Positions 12,851 through 23,856 of a DNA stretch of 64,000 bases are shown one piece after another. The DNA lies in NCBI RefSeq assembly GCF_036373705.1, contig NC_089855.1, positions 4,254,501 through 4,318,500 on the forward strand. Direction: 5' to 3'. The stretch is from Amia ocellicauda. Lineage: Eukaryota; Chordata; Actinopteri; Amiiformes; Amiidae. A model generated the notes under the pieces. It had not been told where the DNA came from. It searched no databases and worked only from the letters and a program-made list of their open reading frames with translations. Positions within the stretch are counted from its first letter, which is position 1, and every line of letters begins with the position of its first letter. Position numbers and translations under genes: made by a program.

Positions 12851-15009
12851 ATGAAGATCCTTTTATTGCTGATGGTGGCAGTGGCAGGTAAGAACAGCTG
12901 TGTCCTGTCTGCATGGGCTGGGGGCAGGTTTATCTGTGTGCCCTGCAATGCAACTGTGTTCTGGAACATTTTGCAGGTTTCTTTTCTGATCTGTTCTCTC
13001 AATTATTTTTTAACCTTCTCAGCCTGTCCTCCATAACCCACGTGCCACACTTAATAGCAATATGTTATGAATATAGCAATAAGAACAAGGAGAGCAGCAA
13101 TATCAGTCATGCATGGTGTTTGTGTTCCTCAGTGGCTCAATCCAGCCCAGTCGCCGAGTCCGAGCCAGTGCTGCCCATACTGAGAGAAGAAGCCAGCAAC
13201 AGCCTGCTGGAAGCAGAGGAGCAGGTCTCCAACATCGCTGTGGGTGAGGAGATGGCAGGGAACAGGCCGGGGTGGAGGGGGGAGAAGGAGAGAGAAAGGG
13301 AGTTTGGTTCTTCCTTGATGAATCAACTAGTCTGATCCAATCCATCTCACTTAGACAATACTAATCAAACAAGCACAGCCTCACCATTATACAACATCCA
13401 GCACATCCATGTATCAATCTCTATATCAATCACTAACCCTAAGATTAGTACTATAATTACATATTGCTAATATTATCATTACTGTAAAGCAAATCCCAGA
13501 GAAACTGCACCAGAAGAAGTGGTTATTGAAATTGGATGGATGAAAAGGATATTATTATTATTATTTCCATTACTGCAACTGTTTTACTTTTACGCCTTAC
13601 AAGTAGAGCAGCAATAACAGTCATGCATTGTGTGTGTTCCTCAGTGGCTGAGTCCGGCCCAGTCCCCGAATCTGAGCCAGTGCTGCCCATACTGGGAGAG
13701 GAAGCCATCGACAGCCTGCTGGAGGAAGAGGAGGAGGTCTCCGACGCTGCCTTGAGTGAGGAGATGGCAGGGAATGGGCTGGGTGGTGGGGGGAGGGAGT
13801 TTAAATATATAAGCAAATTGATGAACAAGTGACAGAGAGAGAGAATATTGTTTTTAGGAGTGATTATCTCTGACGGGTGTCCATCTCTCCATAGGCACGC
13901 GCTCTTGCATGACTGGTGCATTTCAGGGACACTGCTACCTGTTCTTCTCCAGCCGCAAGACTGCCCCCGAAGCTGAGGTCAGTACACCCTGCGAGTTGGG
14001 CAGATTATCGTTTTATTTTTTCTTGGTCATGTTTTTGAATAACTACCAAATCTCGCTTAGATTTAAAAAACACAACACGTGAAAAGATCAGAGTATCAGA
14101 ATACTAGACAGTAAGTACAGCTTAAAACTGATTTTATTGACTTGTTTCAAAAATCATACTAATTTGTCTGAGGAGAGCAGGGCTTACTTGGCCATGGAGG
14201 GGGAGAAAGGTCACATGACCGACGCTCCAAAAGCATAAGTTGTGTGGCAGAGAAGCCGGGATCTCCACCCAGTTTCCCATGGCAATAGTCCCCTTTCCCA
14301 GTCGTGACCCTGCTGTGCCCTTTTCTCCCCCAGTTCTTCTGCCGTGACAATTTCCCAGGGGGACACCTGGCCTCGGTGACCAACCGTGACCTGCATGGAA
14401 AGTTGATGAACCTGGTCATTGCGTCCAGCGGGGACCGAGTCCCTACCTGGATCGGCGCGTATAACTTTAAAAAGGTGAGCAAGACAGCTGTCATACCTGG
14501 CACTGTCTGCTGTCTGGCACTGTAAAGACACGTGAGCTCAGGGTGTCTGATTTCGCCAGACGCACAGATCCGCCTGCTGTCTCGTGGGCTTTAACTGTGC
14601 GCATGTTGATATGTCTTGTGTGAGTGTGCCAGCAGCTCGCAGACAGCTCACTGGGTCTTGTGTATTTGTTTCTCTCTCAGACGGGTCGCTTCTTGTGGCT
14701 GGATGGGTCCTTTTGGAGCTACTCTGACTGGATGTCTGGCGAGCCCAACAACCTGAACAACAGACAGTTCTGCGTGGAGATGGGAGCACTGGGTGAGTCA
14801 GGTTTCCTTGTGCACAGATGCTCCCCGCTGTGATGTTGTTGGCCTGGCTCTTGGACACTAGGCCATTTCATTCTGTCCTGTTTGCATTACAAGCCACACA
14901 TGTGTTGCGTCTAACTGCTGCGTGTTCCTCCACAGGGAACAGCTGGTGGAGAGACACAGAGTGCACCCAGAGGCAGGCGTTCATCTGCTCCTACCCTTAC
15001 AGCGGCTGA
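12851..15009 (+). CDS. Secreted C-type lectin, PRG2/major basic protein-like (lectin B)
   Basis: Paralogue of lectin A on the opposite strand. Coding exons: 12851-12887 (signal peptide MKILLLLMVAVAG), 13133-13243 and 13645-13755 (two acidic propeptide exons), 13895-13977, 14334-14474, 14681-14792 and 14936-15009. The 141-bp exon 14334-14474 has exactly the length of its lectin A counterpart. The lectin domain shows HCYLFF, FCRDNF, WIGAYN, WLDGSFW, FCVEMG and FICSYPYSG. It has EPN at the site-2 position and WRD in place of WND, so it keeps more of the calcium/mannose site than lectin A. The two propeptide exons are both 111 bp and phase 1-1, so either or both could be spliced in without changing frame. 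The promoter is a TATA box at 12365 and the poly(A) signal is at 15287. Likely a secreted or granule-stored innate immune lectin; identity with PRG2 is inferred from domain layout. Confidence 0.88.
13091..13800 (+). repeat. Tandem duplication containing an acidic propeptide exon
   Basis: Two copies about 512 bp apart, covering the exons 13133-13243 and 13645-13755. The similarity extends into the introns: both are preceded by a GAGCAGCAATA...CAGTCATGCAT stretch and a TGTTCCTCAG acceptor, and both are followed by GTGAGGAGATGGCAGGGAA. The encoded peptides share SEPVLPIL and a Glu-rich tail. This is an exon-plus-flank duplication within lectin B and is absent from lectin A. Confidence 0.92.
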
Positions 15010-15286
15010 CCGAACGCAGGGCAAGAGACGGGACACCCCCCTGCCCACTGCGGCCCACACCCACTCCCACTGCAGCCACACAGCCCTCTGGGAAAGCCAC
15101 AGGATTTTCTCCTGTGTCTTATTATTGTTTAACCTTTTGGAATTCAAGTCATTTTTTGTATATGTATTTTGAATTAACAGCTTGTTTAATCCCCTGCTGT
15201 GACCTCTGCCCTAGGAAGCATCATCTGCTGGTCTAACTGTGCAACATCATTTTAGTTTCTGTTGTTTTTCATTGTGTAAGTCTGTA

Positions 15287-15292
15287 AATAAA
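15287..15292 (+). terminator. Polyadenylation signal of lectin B
   Basis: AATAAA about 280 bp after the lectin B stop codon, in an AT-rich context with a second overlapping AATAAA-like hexamer. The gene ends only about 260 bp from the convergent 3' end of IgV gene A. Confidence 0.75.
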
Positions 15293-15584
15293 AATAAATT
15301 GGAGTCAATTGTTTTGTTGATTAATTTTACACTGGTAACATGGAGAGAAAAGGGAAATTAATATTGAGGTAAAACATTTAGTTGCACAAATACTGCTCGG
15401 GGTGAAGCTGGATTTTCAGCCCAGGGTTATATGCCCTCCATCACAATCTGCTGCTCACACAACCCCCTGGCTCACGTTCACCAGGTCAGCACTGTCTCGT
15501 AGGACAGAGTGGCCGACACAGAAACATCTCCCTGAGACTGGAGAAAAGAGACCAACTGCAGGCACCGTCTTTGAACAATACACA

Positions 15585-15590
15585 TTTATT
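15585..15590 (-). terminator. Polyadenylation signal directly after the stop of IgV gene A
   Basis: On minus, the stop codon TGA (15592-15594) is followed after one base by AATAAA. If this signal is used, the 3' UTR would be only about 20-30 nt. I saw no stronger signal before the convergent lectin B 3' end. Confidence 0.5.
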
Positions 15591-15591
15591 T

Positions 15592-16961
15592 TCATTCTGT
15601 TTTTGGTTTCGTTGGGGGCATTTCTTTCTTCTGATCCAATGTTTGTGGGACGGTGACTCCAGGGGTGATGGCCGGTTCCTGGACAATGAAAGGCAAAAAC
15701 CCTGGAGACAGAGATAGTGGGGGAGAAAGGGGGAGACGCAAGTTACGTTCACACCCAACATCAGGGCTTTCAACCCCAAGTCTGTGTACCCGAAATGCAG
15801 CCTGCATCCCCACCTCAAATCAGCACCAGTGACAGACTGTTTACAAACTGCAATTACTTCCACTGCTGCTACTGCTAAGGCAATGGCCACACCTCCACCA
15901 CTCTGACTGCTGTTGTTGGCGTGTGAGTAGCTTCTGCACACAGCGCCATACCCAAATACAAACCTCCGATTCGTCCACGGAGATTCTTGAACACAAACAG
16001 ACAGACCAGCAGGATGGCACAGAACACCTGGGGTTTGGAGATACAGGACGAGAAGGTCAATCCTGGAAGAGAAGGCCAGAAGGGAGTCCGTGAGAAGAGC
16101 GAGCGTTCATACACTCATCCATTAATTCATTAATTCACCATGGGAATGACAAAGTGTTTAGGCAAGGTGGGATAGAGATACTGAGGACACAGAGAGAGAG
16201 AGAATAACAGAGCGCACCTTCGACATGGAGCTGTATCGTGTGCGTCGCCCGCAGCGTGTTGCCCGTGACACTGCAAGTGTAGTTCCCCGAGTCTCCAGGG
16301 GTGGCGCTGTGGAGCAGCAGCGAGGCATTGCCCTGGGCCAGCAGCTCTGCGGACAACTGTGTGCGGCCTCTCAGCGCCTCAGGCTGGTACTCTGGCAGCT
16401 CCTGCCCATCCAGGCTGTAGTGGACCACCATGTAGTCCCTCGCCCAGCGCACCACCAGGTAGCTGTGCGCAGAGCGGGGCTGAGGGGGGAACAGGCACTG
16501 CAACAGCACATCCTGTCCAGACTGGCCCAGCACCACGCCCCCGCCTGCAGCACACAGCACAGCGGGGCAGTGGAGAGACACGCAGCGTGGGGTGGGGAGA
16601 GGGAGAGCATCTGTATCAGCCTGTGATGCTCACTAGACTGGAACCCCAGTGAGGCAGTTTCCACAGCGGGGTGAGGTGCACCTTTACAGGGACTTTAATG
16701 CTTTATTTTAATTCATGTGGAGATATGTATTCTCTGACTTAACAAACACACTATACAGTATGGAGGCGTGTTCCCACATATATATTTTTATCAATCATCT
16801 CTGCGGCTATAGGTAAGCTTCCAAATTTAAATATAATCATTAAAATAACAAGCCACCTTGCAGAGCAGTGACAACGTAAACGGAGGCAGGAAATAACAGC
16901 TTACCTTGCAAACAGCAGGAGCTGTGCAGGATCAGCACCTCCAGGAGAGCCACAGACAGCA
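15592..16961 (-). CDS. Single-IgV membrane protein, B7/butyrophilin-like (IgV gene A)
   Basis: Type I membrane protein of the immunoglobulin superfamily. Exons on minus: 16905-16961 (hydrophobic signal peptide LSVALLEVLILHSSCC), 16218-16544 (one V-set domain), 15964-16062 (membrane segment VFCAILLVCLFVF) and 15592-15701 (cytoplasmic tail ending PPTKPKTE). All junctions are phase 1 and consistent. The V domain has the first Cys in LLQCLF, Trp in VVRWARD, and a DSGNYTC motif for the second Cys. GNASLLLHS resembles the corresponding strand of VTCN1/CD276-type B7 proteins. Only one Ig domain is present, whereas classical B7 ligands have V plus C. The start codon lies in an upstream exon that I could not fix; a possible non-coding exon with a GTAACT donor lies near 19316-19355. 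The tail has no ITIM or ITAM that I can see. Likely an immune receptor or ligand; exact orthology unknown. Confidence 0.75.
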
Positions 16962-17565
16962 CTGCAACACAACACGCACGGTGAGGGATGCAGAAACACA
17001 CAGGTGCACACAACACTGCCACAGCCACACACAGCACACTACACAGTCACACAGCACACAACACAGCAGAGCCATGCACCCTGCTCACACTGATCCATAC
17101 ACTTTTTCCTTCTTTCTTTTTCCCTTGTAAAGGTGTGCAATGATATAGTGAAATCCCACTATGGGGCAGCAAACAACAGTGAGATCATGGAAAGGTGTGG
17201 TACAGCATGACACCAAGCAAGGGAACCGTAGGAAGTCAAAGAAGTATTGTGGTATAAGCAGGGGAAACAGGGGGACACTATCAAATGGCAAAGCAAATTG
17301 ACCATGTTAAACTTCTATGAGAGTTTTGTTATTAATCTTTCTTAATTGCATACTGTCCCTGGGGCTGGGGCTGCCCTTCGATAGTTAAGAGTACAGTGTG
17401 CATATTTAGGTATACTAATCCACAAGGGTCACACTTACAGGGAGAGGTCATCATTCTGAGATGCAATTCTTCTTGAATATCTGTGAAAATTTAAATATTT
17501 AAATAAATAAATGCATGTATTTGATCTCGTTCTGTAATCAATGCTCTCTTTTCCCCTGAAGACAG

Positions 17566-18606
17566 TAGTGATGGGCGATACCACAGATTTTCTTTTCGAT
17601 CCGATACCAAATAATATCAAGGCTAGTATCCCAATACCGATACCGATACTTTTAAAAGTGTTCTTATGTACATAAAAAGAGGAAATCTTTGTGATTTCTA
17701 CAGTGAATATTGGTAAATGCAGACATCAAAAATTATATATTTCTCTTCTCTTTTTGTTTTCTGTTTAATAACAGCAATTATAAAACACACGTTCAATTGT
17801 TCTGGCTGGCATAAGAGTCATATTCACCAGATAATTAATGAAGGGATTAGTAACCTGAGCTCTTTACTTTCAAAACGATAAAATTTTATAAGATATAATC
17901 TATGTTTTAGAAATCCTGAGCAATGCATATCAGTTTTTCCACAAAATTGATATAATGAATTCAGATATTGTTTGAAAATGTGTCCAATCTAGCAGCCTGT
18001 TGAGTGCGTTTACATGCAGAACAAAACCCCGACCGGAAAAAATCAGGTTATGGCAATAATTGGAGTGAAGTGTTTACAGACACAGCAATACCGTGATTAC
18101 ACACACAAAAAAATACTTGTTTACATGGGATCGGTGAAATAGTTTCTCTTTATACAGGACCTGGCGCCGGTTACGTAATGAACACCTTTATACAACAGAT
18201 AGAAATCTGACAAAGCTGATAACATGCCCAGATTAGCCAAAGTGTTGGGCAGAAATCTTGGTGTGTTACTGCTATCAAGACCCTGATTAAAGATATCAGA
18301 TAAAAGTGTTTACATCACTTTTTACATAGCCGATATTAACCTTAGTCGGGGTATCGGAGTATTAGCGTATATGTACATGCACCCACTGTAATATTATGCT
18401 CCTCAAGAAATAAAAAGTATTAACTGATTTCTGTTCAAATGATTAAAATAATCACTTAGATACCTGCCTGTCTGAAGGCTTCTGTCAGAGAGCTCTGCTT
18501 CACTCTGTCACCACCTGGTATCGATATTCTGATGTGAGGATCGATTCTCAAAAATGAAACGTCGGTATCGGAAGTATCGATACTTTGGATCGATCCGCCA
18601 TCCCTA
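17566..18606. mobile_element. Non-autonomous hAT-type transposon with 8-bp target duplication
   Basis: A 1,041-bp element beginning TAGTGATGGGCGATAC and ending with the inverse of TAGGGATGGCGGATC. It is flanked by the exact 8-bp repeat GAAGACAG (17558-17565 and 18607-18614), a hAT hallmark. GATACC/GATCGATAC-type motifs cluster at both ends. A separate sequence starting GTGCGTTTACATGCA (about 18005) and ending in its rough inverse (about 18385) appears to be nested inside. No transposase is visible. Confidence 0.88.
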
Positions 18607-18900
18607 GAAGACAGTCCCTCGTCATAGCACCCAGGTCCAGCTTGTACACGTACAGGTGATTTCATTTCTGATCATGCTTCCCTGGGCGGGAATGTCTCAC
18701 TCCAGATGTGTTTGTTATCCAATGAAATCTGATATACCTGATATTATAATGATTATGAATAGGTGGAGGGGAGCACGGTATAATGACACACTTGTGCGAG
18801 ATGTGCAGCACCGTGCAATAACCACATACACCGTCACGACTTTCCCAAAACGTAAAATAAATTAATAGATTAAATCGGTCAGACATGAATACTTGAAACA

Positions 18901-18901
<1 letters not shown>

Positions 18902-18957
<56 letters not shown>
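18902..18957. repeat. (AAT)n microsatellite
   Basis: A pure AAT/ATA trinucleotide run of about 55 bp in the spacer between the two IgV genes. Confidence 0.97.
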
Positions 18958-20166
18958 CTTACAATATGGTATTTTTGCTGAATATGTATGTTAGTAAAAC
19001 AAAAGTGAAAGGAAAAATACAAATTTCAGCAATTCAAAGCAGGCCAGAAGTGCATATTACAACCCCATGGTGCGCATTAAATGATGGTGTAAAGAGTGAG
19101 GCAGGTCTCAGCTGAACTGATACAGACACGGTCCGGCCTGTACGCGGATCGATAGACACATCAGAAACTGATCACATGCCCTCCCACGCATCGGCCTTGC
19201 ACTGATCTCACTACCTATTTGTTGTTCTTGGTTTTGTACGTGACGCCACAGTCTATTTATCGACACCTGTCAATGTATTAACAACACAGGAGGGAAAACA
19301 GAGTTACCTAATCGATCAGCCCGTTTGTCTCCATCATCGATGTCATTTCTCCCGGACGCTGGCAGTCCGTCCTACCCGTCCCTCGTCGGCGAGAAAGAGC
19401 GGCCGGTCCAGACAGACCAACACCAAATAAATCGGCTTTTTAATTTTTAACTATCAGGGTGACATTTATTTTCGAACGTCATTCGGGTCGTATGTATAGG
19501 TGTTGATTCCAAATGTATTTAATTTACTACATTTTTCAGTCGTTATTCAACTACGCAGTAAAAGTGAAAGTGAAAGATAAAATATGATGTCGGACACAAC
19601 ACAACGCTGACACAAAGTGACCAAATACTGTCTGCAGTCATTCGATCGATGAATCCGTGTGCGGCTCCAAGCGCTAAAGTAAGTCGGATATAAAACTTGT
19701 ATGAAACTCAGTGGGAACACAAGTACAGGGGTCTCTGGCCATTACACCCAATCAAATCAGATGCCTATTCTAGGTCTTATGCGTTTCATATTGCCGGTGC
19801 CTGGTGGAGTGACCCTGGTTATCTGCTGTGTTTTGCACTTCTCAGTGAGGTTCAGTGACACACTGGCCAGCTCAGGTTAAGCACTTCTCTCCTGCAACAG
19901 CAGTTCTCTCCTAAAGGCAGCAGGAAATTGTGTGGCTTGTCTTTTGGTTTGTTTATGTTCTTTACTTTGGAATTATTGCTAGATTGGAGAGAGGGTTTCA
20001 TTTTATTTTTTTCACTGCAACTGGGAAAACATGATGTTGTAAGAGTGATGTATAAATTAGAGACCAGAATATGAACACAGCTGTGTGGGCCAGCAGCAGG
20101 GGTGAGAGGGGTGCACTGTGTCCCAGCACCAGCGCTGATTGATGGTGTGTCATATCTCATTCACAG

Positions 20167-22640
20167 ATGCCAAGCTGGGAGAAGGCAGGCCCTGTCCAGC
20201 AGGCACTGAGGAAATGTGAGTGTGTGTGCGTGTGTGTGTGTGTATTCGAGTGTGTGAGTATGTGTGTGCGTGGGTGTAAGTGTGTGAGTGTGACTGCGTG
20301 ACTGAGTGTGTGTGTGTGTATGTTTGAGTGAGTGTATGTGTGTGAGTATGCAAGGGTGTGAGTGTGTGTGTGAGTGAGCGTGTGTGTGAGGGATCTCTGT
20401 ACAGCTGTGTTGACCCCTGGCTGTGTTTCTGACAGGTATCCTGGCCGTCCTGCTGTTTCTCTTCCTCAGCCCGTCCAGTTTCTCCGGTGAGTTCCGCCAC
20501 GTGCCGTTCACGTTACATCTGTAATGTGTAACCAGGTGCCGGCTGGGAAAACTGCAGGTACCCCATGCCTTTGCTGCTGCAGGATCCCATCACTGTAGTT
20601 GTGGGGGGTGGGGGGAGAAATTGAGTGCACTGTGAGTTGTGAAAGAGCTGGGTCTGACAGAGGAATGACAGTCAGGCAAGCACAGTGAAAGGTTACAGGG
20701 CAGCTACTTCTGGGGTGTCTGGCCACTGCTGCTGAAACCCAGCTCTGGAGAGCTATAGTCCAGCCAGTCACAGCTCTGGTATATTGGCAATTGGAAGCTG
20801 GAGGTCCAGAGGCAAAAGGAGTGTGAACGGGGGAATCGGCTCACTTATCTCAGACCACCAATGTGCACCAAAGCTGGGCAGAGCCGAGGATGTAGCGCCT
20901 CGAAACTGACGACCGATGTACTGGCGTGTGAGGGAGTGGCTGTGGTTCCTGCACCCTGACCCCTTTTCTTGTGTGTGTGTGTCTCAGTGTCCAAGGAGTG
21001 GCAGGTGCGAGTGTGGGCGGGCGGGACAGTGAGCGAGCAGCAGGACGTGCTGCTGGGCTGCAGTTTCCTGTGCCAAGTTGGGGGGCAGGGCCTGGGCAAG
21101 GGGGCACCCCAGCACCTCATCATCGAGTGGCTGCTGATCAGGCCCGAGGCGGTCTATGTGGTTCTCCACCTGGACATGGACACCCAGAACTCCGAGCAGC
21201 ACCCACTGTTCCAGGGGCGGGTGGAGCTGGCGTCCAGGCAGTGTGGCAACGCCTCCCTGCTGCTGCACCGCGCCCTGCCCAGTGACAGCGGCCGCTTCAG
21301 CTGCCATGTGATGACCGAGTATGGTCGGGGGCGGGGCTTCCTGGAGCTCAACGTCACCCATGAGACACCCCGCCCTGACCCAGGTGAGCTAGAGACGCCT
21401 CCATCGGTGCGCTCTCTGCCATCGAAATACACCCCTGTCCTTCACACCCCGGTGTTGTACTCCCATTGCCAGGAACACAAACAAAACCCCAATTTACAAA
21501 GGATTTTTTTAAGCATTAAGCACACAGCTTAGTTTGACATATGGTCTTGGATTGTTTGGATTCAAGTGTTTTATATATACTTTGTTTTACATGTAGTTCA
21601 CTTTGCATTTAACTTTTGAAACATATATATTTATATTGGCCACAAGAGGGAGCCAAAGCACTTTCTGTGTTTTCCTTCTTCTTCTTATTTTTTAATTTCT
21701 TGGCAGACGCCCTTATCCAGGCGACTTACAACATAAGCACAATACAAGTGCAAAAATACCGTTAAGTACAAGGCATCAAAGATTACAAATTCAAATTTAC
21801 ATTATACAAAGCAATTCAAAGTATAATACATTTTACAACTTCCAATTTACACAGGTAAGTACAGTAAGTGAGGTCATACATCCTGGACGGTAAAAGCTAA
21901 GTCCTGTCAAGATGTAGAGTCACAGTCAAGAGCTACGGGAAAGGGAGCAAGGAGGAAATTAATCAATAATAAAAGTATTAGTAACACAAGAAGCATAATA
22001 AAATGCTGTGAAGTGCTATCTTGTTACTGGGTGTTTGTCTTTTTTCAATTAAAGAAGCAGTGGTGATTGTAATAGGTTAGAGTTCATGAATAGGGGCCTG
22101 AGTGTCAGTAAGCCCCAGAGTTAGTCTAGGATGAGCGTTCAGTGCCTGCCCGGGCTCTGGACGCTGCCCCTGGGGAGCTGACGGCCATGCTTGAACATTG
22201 CTGTTCTGCTGCGTGTTACAGAGTCAAGAACAGAGAAGATGCTGACCACACTCTTTCTTGAGATACCAGAGTTCCGCTTGCACCTGATTATTCTGATACC
22301 CTGTGTGTTTGTGGCAATACTGATCGGCTGGGTTTTGTGTGAGTATGACTTCCCTCTGAGTTAAAACTGTGAACTGTCTCAGCATCTCTGCCCTCTTGCA
22401 CTTCTCCCTTGCTCTACCGAATCTGCGAATGAATCAGCTGCATGTAAACATCAGGACTTCCTTGTGTGTCTCACTTTTTTTAAGGTGTGAAGAACATGTA
22501 TTGGTTTGCCATGTAATGTTTTTATATTTTAATGTCATTGTTTAGATTATATCTTAAGAAGGAGAATCTCATGCGTCAATGAGTCCGCCAGCGATCCACC
22601 CAGGCTGGAGGAAGACCCTGCTGCTGGGACTGGGCGGTAG
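20167..22640 (+). CDS. Single-IgV membrane protein, B7/butyrophilin-like (IgV gene B)
   Basis: Complete type I membrane protein of about 235 residues in five coding exons: 20167-20215 (MPSWEKAGPVQQALRK), 20436-20486 (signal core ILAVLLFLFL), 20988-21383 (V-set domain), 22222-22338 (membrane exon) and 22546-22640. Splice phases are all 1 and consistent. The V domain shows LLGCSF, IIEWLL, a CGNASLLLHR strand and DSGRFSC; extra cysteines (FLCQ, RQCG) may form a second disulphide. The membrane segment is LHLIILIPCVFVAILIGWVL, followed by a stop-transfer RRR and a short acidic tail with no signalling motif that I recognise. It is clearly a paralogue of IgV gene A, which it faces head-to-head. A poly(A) signal lies at 23730, giving a 3' UTR of about 1.1 kb. 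B7/butyrophilin membership rests on the V domain only. Confidence 0.85.
20216..20392. repeat. (TG)n-rich imperfect microsatellite
   Basis: About 175 bp of TGTG interrupted by GAG, CG and AT steps, starting right at the splice donor of the first coding exon of IgV gene B. Confidence 0.9.
21695..22060 (-). repeat. Dispersed retroelement fragment with L2-type tail
   Basis: Begins with GGCAGACGCCCTTATCCAGG and continues GCGACTTACAA, the reverse complement of the L2-like 3' tail seen in many fish SINEs and LINEs (CTGGATAAGGGCGTCTGCC). It lies in the third intron of IgV gene B. The body is AT-rich and not placed in a named family. Confidence 0.55.
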
Positions 22641-23729
22641 GGCAGCCAGTGCCCCATCACTCTACACAAGCTCCCTCACAGCTGCTGTCACTGGAAACGG
22701 ACTGTGGTTGCTGGAATGGAAAAACGCTTCTGTTGTGTTGCTAGAATAGTGGATTAGAGCCTAATTCCAGCTGTGGTAACTCTAACTGAAGTCCAGTGAC
22801 TGTACGTGTCTGATTTATCTACATGGTGAGCAACCACAACCCTGCATGTAAATATGATACTCCTCCAGAGCAGTGTGTCCTTCAGCTGAGCAAAGAACTC
22901 TCTCAGTAGTTCCCTTTGGTGCTGAAATCTGTACAATCAGATGTGGTATAAACTGAGATTCATCTGTACACTAAGAGGGTCTTTTATGAAGGCATTAAAC
23001 CTCAGAGGAGGATACCTGTAACTGGGTGAATGTGATCTCTGCTGTGACCAGACGTCTATTCAGCATTTAAATGATAAGCATTTATTAATCTCCCACTCTG
23101 AAAAGACATGTCCGAAATATTCAGGCTGTGTGTCTAGACTTCTGATGTCCAGCCAGGCCCGAGGGTGTCCTCAGTCAATTAAGCAATTAAAAGCTCTGTT
23201 GGAACAAAAAACAGCAGCGTAGGTGCTCCTCCAGGACCAGGACTGAGAACCACTGCTCTAGGCCACGAGAGAGAGAGAGGGAGAGGTGTGGCATAGCAGA
23301 CCTCTGGGTTCTAGACTGAATTGAAAGTATGATTGGATCCCTTCTGGTCAGAATTGCTGTATCATAGTGTTACCTTTTCTAGGTTGTTATTTTTGTATTC
23401 TTTTTTTAATGTATCACATTTTATTTGACATCCAATATTAGTCAGTCAGTCATGTTTACAGAGATGGTGATGTTTCATACACTTATTCTGTGTAAATACC
23501 TCTTAAAGTATTTATTATTATATTTTATTTTAACAGAAAGATTTGCTAGTTGGCTAGTTTAAATGTGTTTTTCAAAAGTTGGGGTTAGATAGTGTTTTGG
23601 ATTTGAATGCTGTTTTTTGTTCACAAATGTAAATCTATGAATTTTTAAAATGTCATGTATGTCATTCATGAAAGCATTTTGGTGGAGGTTACATAACACA
23701 TGTATTTCCATCTGAAATCAGGTTGGTTA

Positions 23730-23735
23730 AATAAA
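23730..23735 (+). terminator. Polyadenylation signal of IgV gene B
   Basis: AATAAA in GGTTAAATAAATCG, the best signal in the AT-rich stretch downstream of the IgV gene B stop codon. Confidence 0.5.
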
Positions 23736-23856
23736 TCGTGCATGAGTGAAGAAGCTCTGCGTGGTGAACTGTAGGAATCAAACCTGTGTTTTGTCTGGCT
23801 TCATTAGCAATTCTCTTAGGGTACATGATTCACATGATGAAAGATAAACACATTTA

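Noticed and set aside
19316-19355. Candidate start-codon exon for IgV gene A
   Set aside because: It has a good donor, but its ATG frame runs into TAG at the junction and the phase does not supply a Met to the signal-peptide exon. At most it is non-coding.
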